In this document: positions 39,121 to 48,584 of the stretch, piece by piece
Layout: each line of letters begins with the position of its first letter
How positions within the stretch are numbered: position 1 is the stretch's first letter
DNA from: Bacteroidota bacterium
GTDB taxonomy: Bacteria > Bacteroidota > Bacteroidia > Bacteroidales > B39-G9
Assembly (NCBI GenBank): GCA_015222055.1
Contig: JADFUR010000096.1
Location: 1-52,883 of the forward strand
Length of the DNA: 52,883 bases
Direction of reading: 5' to 3'
Notes under the pieces: generated by a model
Databases searched by the model: none
The model's input: the letters and a program-made list of their open reading frames with translations, nothing else
Told to the model about the DNA's origin: nothing
Made by a program: the position numbers and the translations under genes

Positions 39121-40153
39121 TGAAAAGATGGTCTCAAAAGCTGAAAATAATAATTTGACGCTCAGACCTCATTTCAAAACACATCAATCATTAATTATTG
39201 GTGATTGGTTTAAAAAGTTCGGAATTAATTCTATCACTGTTTCATCAATTAAAATGGCCAAGTATTTTGCTGAAAACGGATGGAATGATATTACTGTTGC
39301 TTTTCCTGTTAATATTCGTGAAATTGCTGAAATAAATAAGCTTGCACAAAAAATTAATCTGAATATTCTGATTACTTCCGATACAATAATTCAATTTTTA
39401 AATGACAATTTAAAAATGACTGTAGGCGTTTTTATTAAGATTGATACAGGTTATCATCGCTCGGGAATTGAAGTTGAAGAAACTGATGCTATCGACAATT
39501 TAATTAATAAAATTGAATTAAGTAAAGTTCTTTCTTTTAAAGGATTTTTAACACACGATGGACATACTTATCATGCCAAAAGTGTTGAAGAGATTAATGA
39601 CATTCATAATTTAACAATTAAGAAATTAAGTAAGCTTAAAAAGCGATATATTAACAAATATAAAAATATAATAATATCCATTGGTGATACGCCTTCTTGC
39701 AGCATATCAAATAATTTTACAGATATTGACGAAATTCGTCCCGGTAATTTTGTTTTTTACGATTTTATGCAAGCCAACTTAGGCTCATGCTCAATAAATA
39801 AAATTGCAGTTGCTCTTGCTTGCCCTGTTGTTGACATCAACGCAAAACGAAATGAGATTGTAATTTATGGCGGTGCCGTTCATCTCTCCAAAGAATTTAT
39901 TATGGATTCGAACAACAACAAAAATTTTGGACTTGTTGTAGAGTTTTTAAACAACGGCTGGTCTGAGCCTATAAATGGGACTTATCTGTATTCACTTTCG
40001 CAAGAACACGGAATTATTAAAACTACAAAGAATTTTTTGAGCAAAATAAAAATTGGAGATATTGTTGGCATCTTACCAGTTCATTCATGTCTTACTGCAA
40101 ATTTAATGAAATCGTACACAAGTTTTGAAAATATTGAGATTGACCATTTGTAA
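39116..40153 (+). pseudogene. 3' fragment of a D-threonine aldolase/D-serine dehydratase-like PLP enzyme gene
   Basis: This piece encodes all but the first 17 residues of a fold-type III PLP enzyme (alanine racemase N-terminal plus D-ser_dehydrat domain). The PLP lysine is in LRPHFKTHQS (K38 of the restored protein). The C-terminal metal-binding HxC motif is in ILPVHSCLTANLM. Such enzymes split D-threonine or dehydrate D-serine. Interrupted by the prophage after codon 18-19. A TTG in phage DNA at 39098 could in principle start a 351-residue product, but without a normal upstream region it is most likely silent. Confidence 0.92.
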
Positions 40154-40325
40154 TGATACTCTTATTTTAATTTGAGATTTTTTTTGTAATGAGATAATAA
40201 TTCTATAAATTTATACAAATAAATATTCAAACAATTAATAATTTAACTCAAAGGTGCCTTAAAAGTTATATTAATTTTAAGTAAGTATAATTTTATATTC
40301 GCCTTTATAAATCTAATTATAAATC

Positions 40326-40904
40326 ATGAAAAATATTTTATTTGTTCTATTAATTTTATTTAGTTCTGGGCTTTTTGCTCAAGAAAATAATGAAGAAATA
40401 CAAAAGACAGAAGATTTAAAAAATGAAATTGTTTCTTTGAAAAAATCTAGTTCTTCGATAAATAAAAAATTAAATTCCTTAAAGTATTCCCAAAAGAAAT
40501 CATTAACAAAACAAAACGAAAAAATTGAAAATATTAATACTGAGATTAAATTTTCAACAACTAAAATTACGAATAATTCAGAATCGATATTAAAAACAAA
40601 TACTGAAATTGATTTATTAAAAAAAGAAAATGAAAGACTAAATCAATTGTCAGAAGATAAATGTTCAGCATTTGAACTTTCGTTTATTATACTTGTAGCA
40701 TTTTTGTTATGTTTGTTTTCAATAAATTATTGGTTTTTATTAAATTATAAAAAAAAGAGTAGACGATTTGGTATAGAAGCAAAACAGGAAGTTGATTTAG
40801 AAATTCAAAGTGTGAAAGTTGAGCTTAGTAAAGAGATTAAAAATATAAAGAAGAGCATTAATAAAATTAATAAAGAGTTTAAATCATTATCGGAAAAGGA
40901 ATAA
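40326..40904 (+). CDS. secreted/membrane coiled-coil protein
   Basis: The 192 residues have a signal peptide (cleavage likely after GLFAQ), then a long coiled coil (about 22-115). One transmembrane helix (about 119-140: LSFIILVAFLLCLFSINYWF) and a second charged coiled coil complete it. With both a signal peptide and an internal membrane span, the first coil is probably periplasmic and the second cytosolic. Bacteroidota-type ATG context. No family is recognised. Confidence 0.75.
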   Translation: MKNILFVLLILFSSGLFAQENNEEIQKTEDLKNEIVSLKKSSSSINKKLNSLKYSQKKSLTKQNEKIENINTEIKFSTTKITNNSESILKTNTEIDLLKKENERLNQLSEDKCSAFELSFIILVAFLLCLFSINYWFLLNYKKKSRRFGIEAKQEVDLEIQSVKVELSKEIKNIKKSINKINKEFKSLSEKE

Positions 40905-41359
40905 TTTTTTTTTAGTTTGTTTCAGCATTTTATTTTATAGACCTTAAGGTCTTGTTGCAATAAAACTATTTTTTAATTTAATATTGCTTGCTGCAAAACC
41001 TCTCAGATTTAAAACTAAGCTGTCATACTAAACTTGTTTCAGTATCCCTTTTTAGAGAACATTAAGTTTTCAAAATTTCAAAGATTTGAAAATTATGAAC
41101 ATTTTTGGCTTCCAGCATCTATAAAACAAAAGTTAGGACGATTGCACTAGTTATTGATATTACTAAAATGTTATTCTTTTTTTATAAATATTAGGATATT
41201 ATTGAGTATAATTTTAATTTAGTACCAATATTTAAAAATGAAAACTTTGTTGTTTTTTGCTACATGCATCATTTTAAAAAGTATAATATAAAATAGATAT
41301 TAATTTCAAGCATTTAATATAAATAATTAAATATCAATTAACTATAAAAAAATAAGCAA
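40905..41359. other. 455-bp intergenic region
   Basis: No coding frame is visible. Around 41021-41047 the sequence GTCATACTAAACTTGTTTCA resembles a short interspersed repeat seen in other Bacteroidota (GTCATTCTGAACTTGTTTCAG-like). No clear promoter for the peptidase gene could be identified. Confidence 0.4.
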
Positions 41360-43453
41360 ATGAGAAAATTAATTTACAGTTTCTTTTTACTAGCAATGGT
41401 TTTTTCATCGTGCCAACAAAATGGTGTAAAAGATGAAAAAATAATTGGCAAAAAATCATTAAAACTCACAAGTGATTTAATGACACCTGAGGTTTTGTGG
41501 TCGTATGGAAGATTGGGAGATGCTCAAGTTTCTCCTGATGGAAAAACAGTATTGTATGGCGTTAGCTATTATAGCATTCCTGAAAATAAAAGCAACAGAG
41601 AGCTTTTTACAATTGGAATTGATGGGAAAAATAAAATACAATTAACAACAACCGCTTGTGGTGAATATAGTGCAATTTGGCGTCCTGATGGTAAAAAAAT
41701 TCTTTATTTATCACCAGCATCAGGCTCAATGCAAATTTGGGAAATGAATCTTGATGGAAGCAGTAAAAATCAAATTTCTGATGTTGACGGCGATATTACT
41801 AATATTATATTCTCGCCAACTCAAAAACAAGTATTGTTTACAAAAGATGTTAAAGTAGACAAACAAGTTGTTGATATTTATTCTGATTTACCAAAATCTG
41901 ACGGTAAAGTAATTACTGATTTAATGTATCGTCACTGGGATACTTGGGAAGATGGCAAGTATTCACATATTTTTATTGCTGATTATGCCGATGGTTCTGT
42001 TAATAATGATTATGATATTATGGAGAACGAACCTTACGACACTCCTTTAATGCCATTTGGCGGTATTGAGGAAATTACATGGAGCCCTGATGGAAACAAA
42101 GTTGCTTACGACTGTAAAAAACTTAAAGGTAAAGCTTATACATTGAGCACAAATTCTGATGTTTATATTTATGATTTAAAAACTAAAGAAACCACAAACC
42201 TTTCAGAAGGAATGCCGGGTTACGACAGAAGTCCTCTTTTTTCTACTGATGGTAAAAAAATTGCTTGGTTAAGTATGAGCCGAGCCGGCTTTGAGGCAGA
42301 TAAAGACAGATTGTTTGTTTATGATTTTGATACTAAAATGAAGAAAGACCACACTCAAAATTTTGACTATAGTCCTTTTAGTATGGTATGGACGCCTGAC
42401 AATAAGTCAATGTATTTTGTAAGCGGAGTGAAGGCAACTTTCCAAATTTATAAAATTAATTTTGATAATGATGAAATAACAGCTATCACAAAAGGTACTC
42501 ACGATTATCATTCTGTTGCTCTTGCAGAAAATTGCTTGATTGGAACAAAAGTATCGATGATTAAACCTGCTGAGATATACAGAGTTGATGAGAAAACAGG
42601 TGCAGAAACAGAAATCTCATTTGAGAATAAAGAAATTTTAGATCAGATAGCACCTGCGAAAGTAGAAGCACGTTGGGTTACAACAACCGACAATAAACAA
42701 ATGTTAACATGGGTTATTTATCCACCAAATTTTGATAAAACGAAAAAATATCCAACATTACTTTTCTGCGAAGGCGGACCACAATCACCATTAAGTCAAT
42801 TCTGGAGTTACCGTTGGAATTTCTCAATTATGGCAGCTCAGGGTTATATTGTTGTTGCTCCAAACCGTAGAGGTGTTTTAACTTTTGGACAAGAATGGAC
42901 AGACCAAATAAGTAAAGACCATGGTGGTCAAAATATGAAAGATTATTTTAGTGCTATTGATGATTTGAAAAAAGAACCTTTTGTTGATGAAAACAATCTT
43001 GGTGCAGTAGGAGCAAGTTATGGAGGATATTCTGTTTACTGGCTTGCCGGAAATCATAACAAAAGATTTAAAGCTTTTATTTCTCACGATGGTGTATTTA
43101 ATTCTACTGCAGAATATGGCTCAACCGACGAAATGTTTTTCGATGATTGGGAAAATGGCGGTGCTTATTGGGATTTGAATAATAAAGTAGCACAAAATTC
43201 TTATGCAAATTCTCCACACAAATTTGCACAAAATTGGGATACACCAATATTAATTATTCATGGTGGTAAAGATTTTAGAATTCCTTATACTCAAGGAATG
43301 GAAGCTTTTAATGCAGCACAACTAAGAGGTGTTCCAAGTGAATTCTTATATTTCCCTTCAGAAAATCATTGGGTATTGAGACCACAAAATGGAATTTTAT
43401 GGCAACGTACTTTCTTTAACTGGTTAGATCGTTGGCTTAAACCTAAGGAATAA
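41360..43453 (+). CDS. S9 family prolyl oligopeptidase-type peptidase, lipoprotein
   Basis: The 697-residue serine peptidase has an SPII signal (lipobox FSSC, Cys at about 18), WD40-like PD40 repeats forming a propeller (QVSPDGKTVLYG, IWRPDGKKILYLS, TWSPDGNKVAYD), and a C-terminal alpha/beta hydrolase. The triad is S553 in GASYGGYS, D638 in GGKDFRIP and H670 in ENHWVLRP. It degrades peptides in the periplasm or at the outer membrane. A strong terminator follows 20 bp after the stop. Confidence 0.94.
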   Translation: MRKLIYSFFLLAMVFSSCQQNGVKDEKIIGKKSLKLTSDLMTPEVLWSYGRLGDAQVSPDGKTVLYGVSYYSIPENKSNRELFTIGIDGKNKIQLTTTACGEYSAIWRPDGKKILYLSPASGSMQIWEMNLDGSSKNQISDVDGDITNIIFSPTQKQVLFTKDVKVDKQVVDIYSDLPKSDGKVITDLMYRHWDTWEDGKYSHIFIADYADGSVNNDYDIMENEPYDTPLMPFGGIEEITWSPDGNKVAYDCKKLKGKAYTLSTNSDVYIYDLKTKETTNLSEGMPGYDRSPLFSTDGKKIAWLSMSRAGFEADKDRLFVYDFDTKMKKDHTQNFDYSPFSMVWTPDNKSMYFVSGVKATFQIYKINFDNDEITAITKGTHDYHSVALAENCLIGTKVSMIKPAEIYRVDEKTGAETEISFENKEILDQIAPAKVEARWVTTTDNKQMLTWVIYPPNFDKTKKYPTLLFCEGGPQSPLSQFWSYRWNFSIMAAQGYIVVAPNRRGVLTFGQEWTDQISKDHGGQNMKDYFSAIDDLKKEPFVDENNLGAVGASYGGYSVYWLAGNHNKRFKAFISHDGVFNSTAEYGSTDEMFFDDWENGGAYWDLNNKVAQNSYANSPHKFAQNWDTPILIIHGGKDFRIPYTQGMEAFNAAQLRGVPSEFLYFPSENHWVLRPQNGILWQRTFFNWLDRWLKPKE

Positions 43454-43472
43454 GCATTAATAATTTTATTAT

Positions 43473-43516
43473 AAAAGCCACAAATTTAATTTTTTTTAAA
43501 TTTGTGGCTTTTTTTA
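43473..43516 (+). terminator. intrinsic terminator after the S9 peptidase gene
   Basis: AAAAGCCACAAATTTAA (43473-43489) pairs perfectly with TTAAATTTGTGGCTTTT (43496-43512) and runs into further T residues. Confidence 0.93.
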
Positions 43517-43589
43517 ATGCTATGGCGTGATTAAGATATTTTAAGTCGGGATAATAATATTATTATAGCAAATTAATAAAACATTTTAG

Positions 43590-43616
43590 TGATAATATTT
43601 TGCTAAATTATTTTGA
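43590..43616 (+). repeat. 27-bp direct repeat, first copy (second at 44124-44150)
   Basis: The sequence starting TGATAATATTTTGCTAAATT is identical at both places, and the match extends outward with one mismatch. The second copy codes for the last residues (NNLAKYYH) of the 44120-45124 gene, so the first copy is a displaced gene-end fragment. Confidence 0.85.
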
Positions 43617-43743
43617 GATGTTGCGAAATACAAAATAGTTAGTTCTATATAGAATAATTATTTCAATATTAAATATTGATGTTATAGAGGAAATAATCAA
43701 TAATCAACACACAACAATCAATAAATAAGTAAAAAAGAAACAA

Positions 43744-43926
43744 ATGAAAAAATTTGATTTAGAAGATAGATTTATTGATTTTATAATAAGAATTAGCAAT
43801 GTTGTTGATGAAATTGATGATTCGAAATTAGGAATAAATATAGCTGGTCAATTAATTAGAAGCGGTAGTTCACCTGCATTAAATTATGAAAGTATTGAAA
43901 CTGCAAAGTTCAATATGCAGAAATAA
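43744..43926 (+). pseudogene. truncated four-helix bundle protein (23S rRNA-IVP family)
   Basis: The 60 residues (KKFDLEDRFIDFIIRISNVV; INIAGQLIRSGSSPALNYES) match the first half of four-helix bundle proteins, which normally have about 115-125 residues. The frame stops at TAA soon after the LIRSGSSPALNY hallmark, and no second half follows. AATCAACACACAA-type inverted repeats flank the remnant (near 43701 and 43945). Confidence 0.75.
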
Positions 43927-43960
43927 TGAAAATTGAATATTGTGTGTTGATTGTTGAATA

Positions 43961-44002
43961 TTTAATAGTTATATAATATTAGTGTGTTATATAACTATTA
44001 AA
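43961..44002. terminator. 16-bp perfect hairpin
   Basis: TTTAATAGTTATATAA (43961-43976) pairs with TTATATAACTATTAAA (43987-44002), loop 10 nt. It is very AT-rich with no clear T tract, so it may be a repeat end or a weak terminator. Confidence 0.5.
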
Positions 44003-44119
44003 TTGGATCAACTTTATGGTTTTTTATTTTATTGAATGATTTCTAGTAGCAATGAAATTTTAAAAAAATTGTTAAGCTAACGGATAAATATTTTTTTGAA
44101 AAGAATTAATAAATCAATT

Positions 44120-45124
44120 TTAATGATAATATTTTGCTAAATTATTTTGAAAAATCACGTCGTTAGCTTCGTTAATACTATTAACAACCTCGGTAATTTT
44201 TCTTTTCCTTTCATTAATTTGTTCTTCGTTAAGATTTGCAGCACCGTTAAAAACAATTTTTTCAATGCTATACCCTTTTTTATTCAAAGTCATTGCAACA
44301 GCGGCGTTAAAATCATCAAAAATAATAACAGATGGTAATTGATTAACCGAATATTGTAAAACAGAATTTAATACACAACTTTTAATATATTCAATTTGAA
44401 TTTTACTTAGATAATTTGCTCCCAGCAATATTTTTACCAAATTAATTTTTGCTAACTCATTATGTTTGTGTTTGTTGATTAATTGATTATATTTTTTATT
44501 ATTAGTTTTAAGAAACAAATCAATAAAATCGGGAGGAACAGATTTAATATCGGCTAACTGATTTTTCTTTTTTCTTATTTTATATTCTTTAACTGCATGT
44601 TTTTGATTTACAGGAATATAAAATTTCCATTTTCGGGTTCTTTTAAAAGATTCTGTCATTGGTCGTGGTCGCCATGTGCTTTTTGTTCGAATCATTAAAG
44701 GTGCTGTAACTCTTAGTTTTTGAGATTCTAAACTATATAACATACAGTTTAGAAAATGAATCCATCCTCCGCCAATAGAAGAGTGTAATGCACTCCAAAG
44801 AGTAGCATCTGAAATAGAATCGACCGTATTTTTATTTGTGTCAAGATTAGAATTAATTCTGTTCGTTTTGAGTTGATTAACAAAATCTCTGTCTAAACTT
44901 ACTGGATAATATGTAACATTGTTTGTTGAATCAATAATACCTGTTTTTGAATGGTAAAGGGCACTAACATCAAAAATATAATTTGAATCGTTCGATAATT
45001 TGATGTGAATATTATAATCTAATCCCCATTTCATATCAGTAATAGGCTGTGTTGTCAACTCATTTTGAGCAAATAAAATTTGCATATAAGTTAAACCGAA
45101 AAATAACAAAATAAATTTTTTCAC
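44120..45124 (-). CDS. secreted protein of unknown function
   Basis: The 334 residues have a signal peptide (MKKFILLFFGLTYMQILFAQ, cleavage after FAQ). The mature protein includes WSALHSSIGGGWIHFLNCML and RTKSTWRPRPMTESFKRTRK. Its C-terminus is rich in helix, with VIIFDDFNAAVAMTLNKKGY. Similar periplasmic proteins are scattered in Bacteroidales, without an assigned role. Divergently oriented to the truncated gene upstream. Its 3' end has been copied to 43590. Confidence 0.75.
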   Translation of the reverse strand: MKKFILLFFGLTYMQILFAQNELTTQPITDMKWGLDYNIHIKLSNDSNYIFDVSALYHSKTGIIDSTNNVTYYPVSLDRDFVNQLKTNRINSNLDTNKNTVDSISDATLWSALHSSIGGGWIHFLNCMLYSLESQKLRVTAPLMIRTKSTWRPRPMTESFKRTRKWKFYIPVNQKHAVKEYKIRKKKNQLADIKSVPPDFIDLFLKTNNKKYNQLINKHKHNELAKINLVKILLGANYLSKIQIEYIKSCVLNSVLQYSVNQLPSVIIFDDFNAAVAMTLNKKGYSIEKIVFNGAANLNEEQINERKRKITEVVNSINEANDVIFQNNLAKYYH

Positions 45125-45182
45125 GAGAATAGAATTTAATTAAACTGCAAGCATCCAAAATATAAGAAAATAATTTGTTAAT

Positions 45183-46376
45183 CTATTTATATAACAAATA
45201 TTTTTTTCTAATTTTTTTAAAAGTCAATAAATCTTTTTTCCAGGTTTTTCTAATTTCTTTTTCAGATAATTGGTCAATTATTTGTTGTCGCAAGATATTA
45301 TTTCCTGCAAGATTTTTGAAATAAGGGTTGAAAAATTTATCGCCAATATTTAGATTTCTGTATGCACTGATTAATAAATTCAAATTAATTTTTGAGTTAT
45401 CAATCTTCATATTTCGCAAATCTAAACCAAAGCATTTTACATTTTTAAATTTGGGATTTTTTGCTGCACCCATAATACTTTTAGGCATAAAACTAAAGTT
45501 GTTGTTTTTAAAATCTGGATGACCAATTACCTGAAACGGGAAATTTGTTCCTCGACCAACACTAACAACAGTTCCTTCGAATAAACCGAGAGAAGGGTAT
45601 AGGTTTACAGATTTCATGTTTGGCAAGTTTGGCGATGGTTTAATTGGTAAGTTATATAAAGTTTGGTGAGTATAATTTTTGCATTTAATAACTTTAAGTT
45701 TACATTTCTCATTATTTTTTAACCAGCCTTCTCCATTAATCATCAAAGCATATTCGCCTATTGTCATTCCGTAAACCATTGGAACTTTGTGCATACCTAC
45801 AAAAGAACGAAAATTTGTATCAAGAACTGGTCCATCAACCAAAAATCCATTTGGATTAGGTCGGTCTAAGACAAGAAAATCAATATTGTTTTCGGCACAT
45901 GCTTCCATAACATAGTGCATGGTTGAAATATAGGTGTAGAAACGAACTCCAACGTCTTGAATGTCAAAAATTATAATATCAATATTTTGTAAATCCTCGG
46001 ATTGTGGTTTTTTGTTTTTGCCATATAAAGAAATAATTGGAATACCTGTTTGTTTATCAATATTGTTATTTATATGCTCACCAGCATCTGCTGCACCTCG
46101 CAGTCCATGCTCAGGAGCGAAAATTTTTACAACATTAATATTTAAGCTGAGTAAAGAATCAACAATATGGGTGTGTTTAATATAAGAACTTTGATTGGCA
46201 ACAATGGCGACTTTTTTATTTGTTAATGTTGGCAAATACTCATTAGTATTTTCTGCACCAACAATAATTTTTATTTTATTATTATTGTTTTGAGAAGAGA
46301 AGTTTTTGCATCCAGATAACAAATCAATCTGTGACAAAACAAATATTACAATTATAAGATTTATAGTATTTTTCAT
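45183..46376 (-). CDS. namZ: NamZ-type exo-beta-N-acetylmuramidase (DUF1343), lipoprotein
   Basis: The 397 residues have an SPII signal (LLSGC) and the DUF1343/PF07075 core: VAIVANQSSYI, IFAPEHGLRG with the conserved EHG, IIIFDIQDVGVRFYTYISTM, LVLDRPNPNG, and the late VSVGRGTNFPFQVIGHPD. The founding member removes MurNAc from the non-reducing end of peptidoglycan fragments, so the likely job is periplasmic cell-wall turnover or recycling. Confidence 0.9.
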   Translation of the reverse strand: MKNTINLIIVIFVLSQIDLLSGCKNFSSQNNNNKIKIIVGAENTNEYLPTLTNKKVAIVANQSSYIKHTHIVDSLLSLNINVVKIFAPEHGLRGAADAGEHINNNIDKQTGIPIISLYGKNKKPQSEDLQNIDIIIFDIQDVGVRFYTYISTMHYVMEACAENNIDFLVLDRPNPNGFLVDGPVLDTNFRSFVGMHKVPMVYGMTIGEYALMINGEGWLKNNEKCKLKVIKCKNYTHQTLYNLPIKPSPNLPNMKSVNLYPSLGLFEGTVVSVGRGTNFPFQVIGHPDFKNNNFSFMPKSIMGAAKNPKFKNVKCFGLDLRNMKIDNSKINLNLLISAYRNLNIGDKFFNPYFKNLAGNNILRQQIIDQLSEKEIRKTWKKDLLTFKKIRKKYLLYK

Positions 46377-46447
46377 GTGTTTTTACAGGATAATTTTTTA
46401 TTATATATTACACTTTTTTTTAAATTATGTGTCTTATTAATCTTGTT

Positions 46448-46468
46448 TTTTTTTGACAGGATTTACAG
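46448..46468 (+). repeat. direct repeat flanking the GxxExxY gene, first copy (second at 46974-46994)
   Basis: A T7 run plus GACAGGATTTACAG is identical at both positions. Variants (ACAGGATTTACAGGAT, AACAGAATTTACAGAATT) occur around them. Confidence 0.8.
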
Positions 46469-46584
46469 GATTTACAGGATGATTTTTCTATCATATTTAC
46501 ATATATTTTAATATTAATATACTTTATGTAATTTAAGCACGAGCAATTATTTTATGCGTTAATTTTTTTATTATATTTCCAAAA

Positions 46585-46962
46585 TTATTTTATTTTGTTA
46601 TATGTTCTGTATTTTCTTTTAACCTCTACAGACGACCCAAAGTTTATGAGTAATCCCACATCCAGACCTGTCCCTGCAAGATAATTTACTAATTGAACCT
46701 CATGTTTTTTTATCATATTTTCTACTGCCTTTAATTCTATAATAATTTCATTATTAACAAATAAATCTGCGTAATAATTACCAACTTGATGTTCTTCATA
46801 AAATACTGGTATAGAATATTGTTGCTCTACATTAAAGCCGGCTTTTGTAAGTTCAATTTTTAAAGCATTCTCATATACTTTTTCAAGAAATCCGGCTCTT
46901 AGGGTGTTATGTACTTTAAAAGCACACGCAATTATTTCATGAGTTAATTCTCTGTGTTCCAT
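46585..46962 (-). CDS. GxxExxY family protein
   Basis: The 125 residues hold the eponymous motif GFLEKVYENAL (24-34), then YADLFVNNEIIIELKAVENM with the D..E-x-K pattern of PD-(D/E)xK nuclease folds, and HEVQLVNYLAGTGLDVGLLI. Members are widespread in environmental Bacteroidota. The fold suggests a nuclease or nucleic-acid-binding role that is not demonstrated. The gene is bracketed by direct repeats, so it may move as a small cassette. Confidence 0.9.
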   Translation of the reverse strand: MEHRELTHEIIACAFKVHNTLRAGFLEKVYENALKIELTKAGFNVEQQYSIPVFYEEHQVGNYYADLFVNNEIIIELKAVENMIKKHEVQLVNYLAGTGLDVGLLINFGSSVEVKRKYRTYNKIK

Positions 46963-47171
46963 AATATTATATCTTTTTTTTGACAGGATTTACAGAATTA
47001 ACAGAATAAATTTTATATTATATATTAGACTTCTTTTTAGATTAAAAATCTTGTTAATTTTGTCTTATTTTCTACTAAAATTTACAGAATTATAATTTTT
47101 TACGCACACACTTTAATTAAAGGCACTAAATTACTACATTTGTAGATAATTTTAAATTAAAAAGATAAAAA

Positions 47172-48416
47172 TTGAATACAGAACTTTTTATTGCCCGTCG
47201 AATAACTAATTCAAAGACAAGCACAAAAAAAATATCGAAACCGATTATTGTAATTGCAATAGCAGGTATTGCTTTAGGTTTAGCGGTTATGATTATTTCT
47301 GTGTCAATATTAACAGGTTTTAAAACTGAGATACGCAATAAGGTTATAGGCTTTGGCTCACATATACAAATTAGCAATTTTGATTCGAATTGCACTTTTG
47401 AAACAAAACCCATTGATAAAAACCAAAATTTTTATCCTTCATTAGATACGGTAGAAGGGATTAAACATATACAAATTTTTGCCACAAAATCGGGAATTCT
47501 TAAAACTAAAGATGAGCTACAGGCTGTTGTCTTAAAAGGTATTGGTTCTGATTTTGATTGGTCGTTTTTTGATAAGAACATGCTTGAAGGGAATCATTTT
47601 ACAGTAATAGATTCTGTAAAAAATAATAATATTGTAATATCGAAAACTATTGCGTCAATGCTTAAACTTAAACTTGGCGATAAAACATCAATATTTTTTA
47701 TTCAACAACCTCCCCGAATGCGAAGATTTACAATAACAGGAATTTACAAGACAAGTATTGAGGAGTTTGATAAATTATTTGTGCTTGTTGACATTGCCCA
47801 TATCCAGAAATTAAATAAATGGAAAAAAAATCAAATAACCGGTTTTGAAATTTTAATTGATGATTATGAAGATTTGGATAAAATGACAAATCTTGTTTTT
47901 AATGTTGCTGGATATAATTTTAATAATGACGGCAGTAAATTAAAGATTAGCACTATTAAGGAGAAATATCCTCAAATTTTTGATTGGTTAGGAATACAAA
48001 ACGTTAATGTATGGGTGATTCTAATATTAATGTTATTAGTAGCCGGATTTAATATGGTGTCGAGTTTATTAATAATTATTTTAGAACGAACAAACATGAT
48101 AGGAGTGTTGAAAAGCCTTGGTGCTGAGAATTGGAGTATTAGGAAAATATTTCTTTACCAAGCATCATTTTTAACTGCTAAAGGTTTGTTATGGGGTAAT
48201 GCAATTGGAATTATATTGTGTTTGATTCAAAAATATTTTGGGGTTTTGAAGTTAGATGAAGCATCATATTATTTATCTCAGGTTCCAATAAATTTAAGTT
48301 TATCTTATATCGTTTTATTGAATATAGGGAGTCTTATTGTTACATTTTTTATGCTTTTAATTCCTTCAATGATAATTTCAAAAATTAGTCCCATTAAAAC
48401 GCTTAAATATAATTAG
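47172..48416 (+). CDS. ABC transporter permease, LolC/E-FtsX type
   Basis: The 414 residues have one N-terminal transmembrane helix (about 24-48: PIIVIAIAGIALGLAVMIIS), a large periplasmic domain, and three C-terminal helices (about 275-400), which is the MacB/LolE permease layout. It likely acts with an ATPase encoded elsewhere to release lipoproteins towards the outer membrane. The start must be the TTG at 47172 (LNTELFIARRI), as no ATG fits the conserved N-terminus. Confidence 0.88.
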   Translation: MNTELFIARRITNSKTSTKKISKPIIVIAIAGIALGLAVMIISVSILTGFKTEIRNKVIGFGSHIQISNFDSNCTFETKPIDKNQNFYPSLDTVEGIKHIQIFATKSGILKTKDELQAVVLKGIGSDFDWSFFDKNMLEGNHFTVIDSVKNNNIVISKTIASMLKLKLGDKTSIFFIQQPPRMRRFTITGIYKTSIEEFDKLFVLVDIAHIQKLNKWKKNQITGFEILIDDYEDLDKMTNLVFNVAGYNFNNDGSKLKISTIKEKYPQIFDWLGIQNVNVWVILILMLLVAGFNMVSSLLIIILERTNMIGVLKSLGAENWSIRKIFLYQASFLTAKGLLWGNAIGIILCLIQKYFGVLKLDEASYYLSQVPINLSLSYIVLLNIGSLIVTFFMLLIPSMIISKISPIKTLKYN

Positions 48417-48545
48417 TGATTATTCATTAAAATTGTTTTTAAATAAGGTGAGATTTTTATTTTGAATTTTCAATATTTTAAATTGAGTATCAATAATATT
48501 ACCATTCTCATAAAAATCAAATTTGCTGAAATTTTTATAATAGTA

Positions 48546-48577
48546 AAAGAACCTTAATAATTTATTAAGGTTCTTTA
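48546..48577. terminator. bidirectional terminator between the permease and aldolase genes
   Basis: AAAGAACCTTAATAA (48546-48560) is repeated inverted at 48562-48576. It lies 8 bp beyond the aldolase stop and 130 bp after the permease stop, serving converging transcripts. Confidence 0.85.
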
Positions 48578-48584
48578 TTATATT

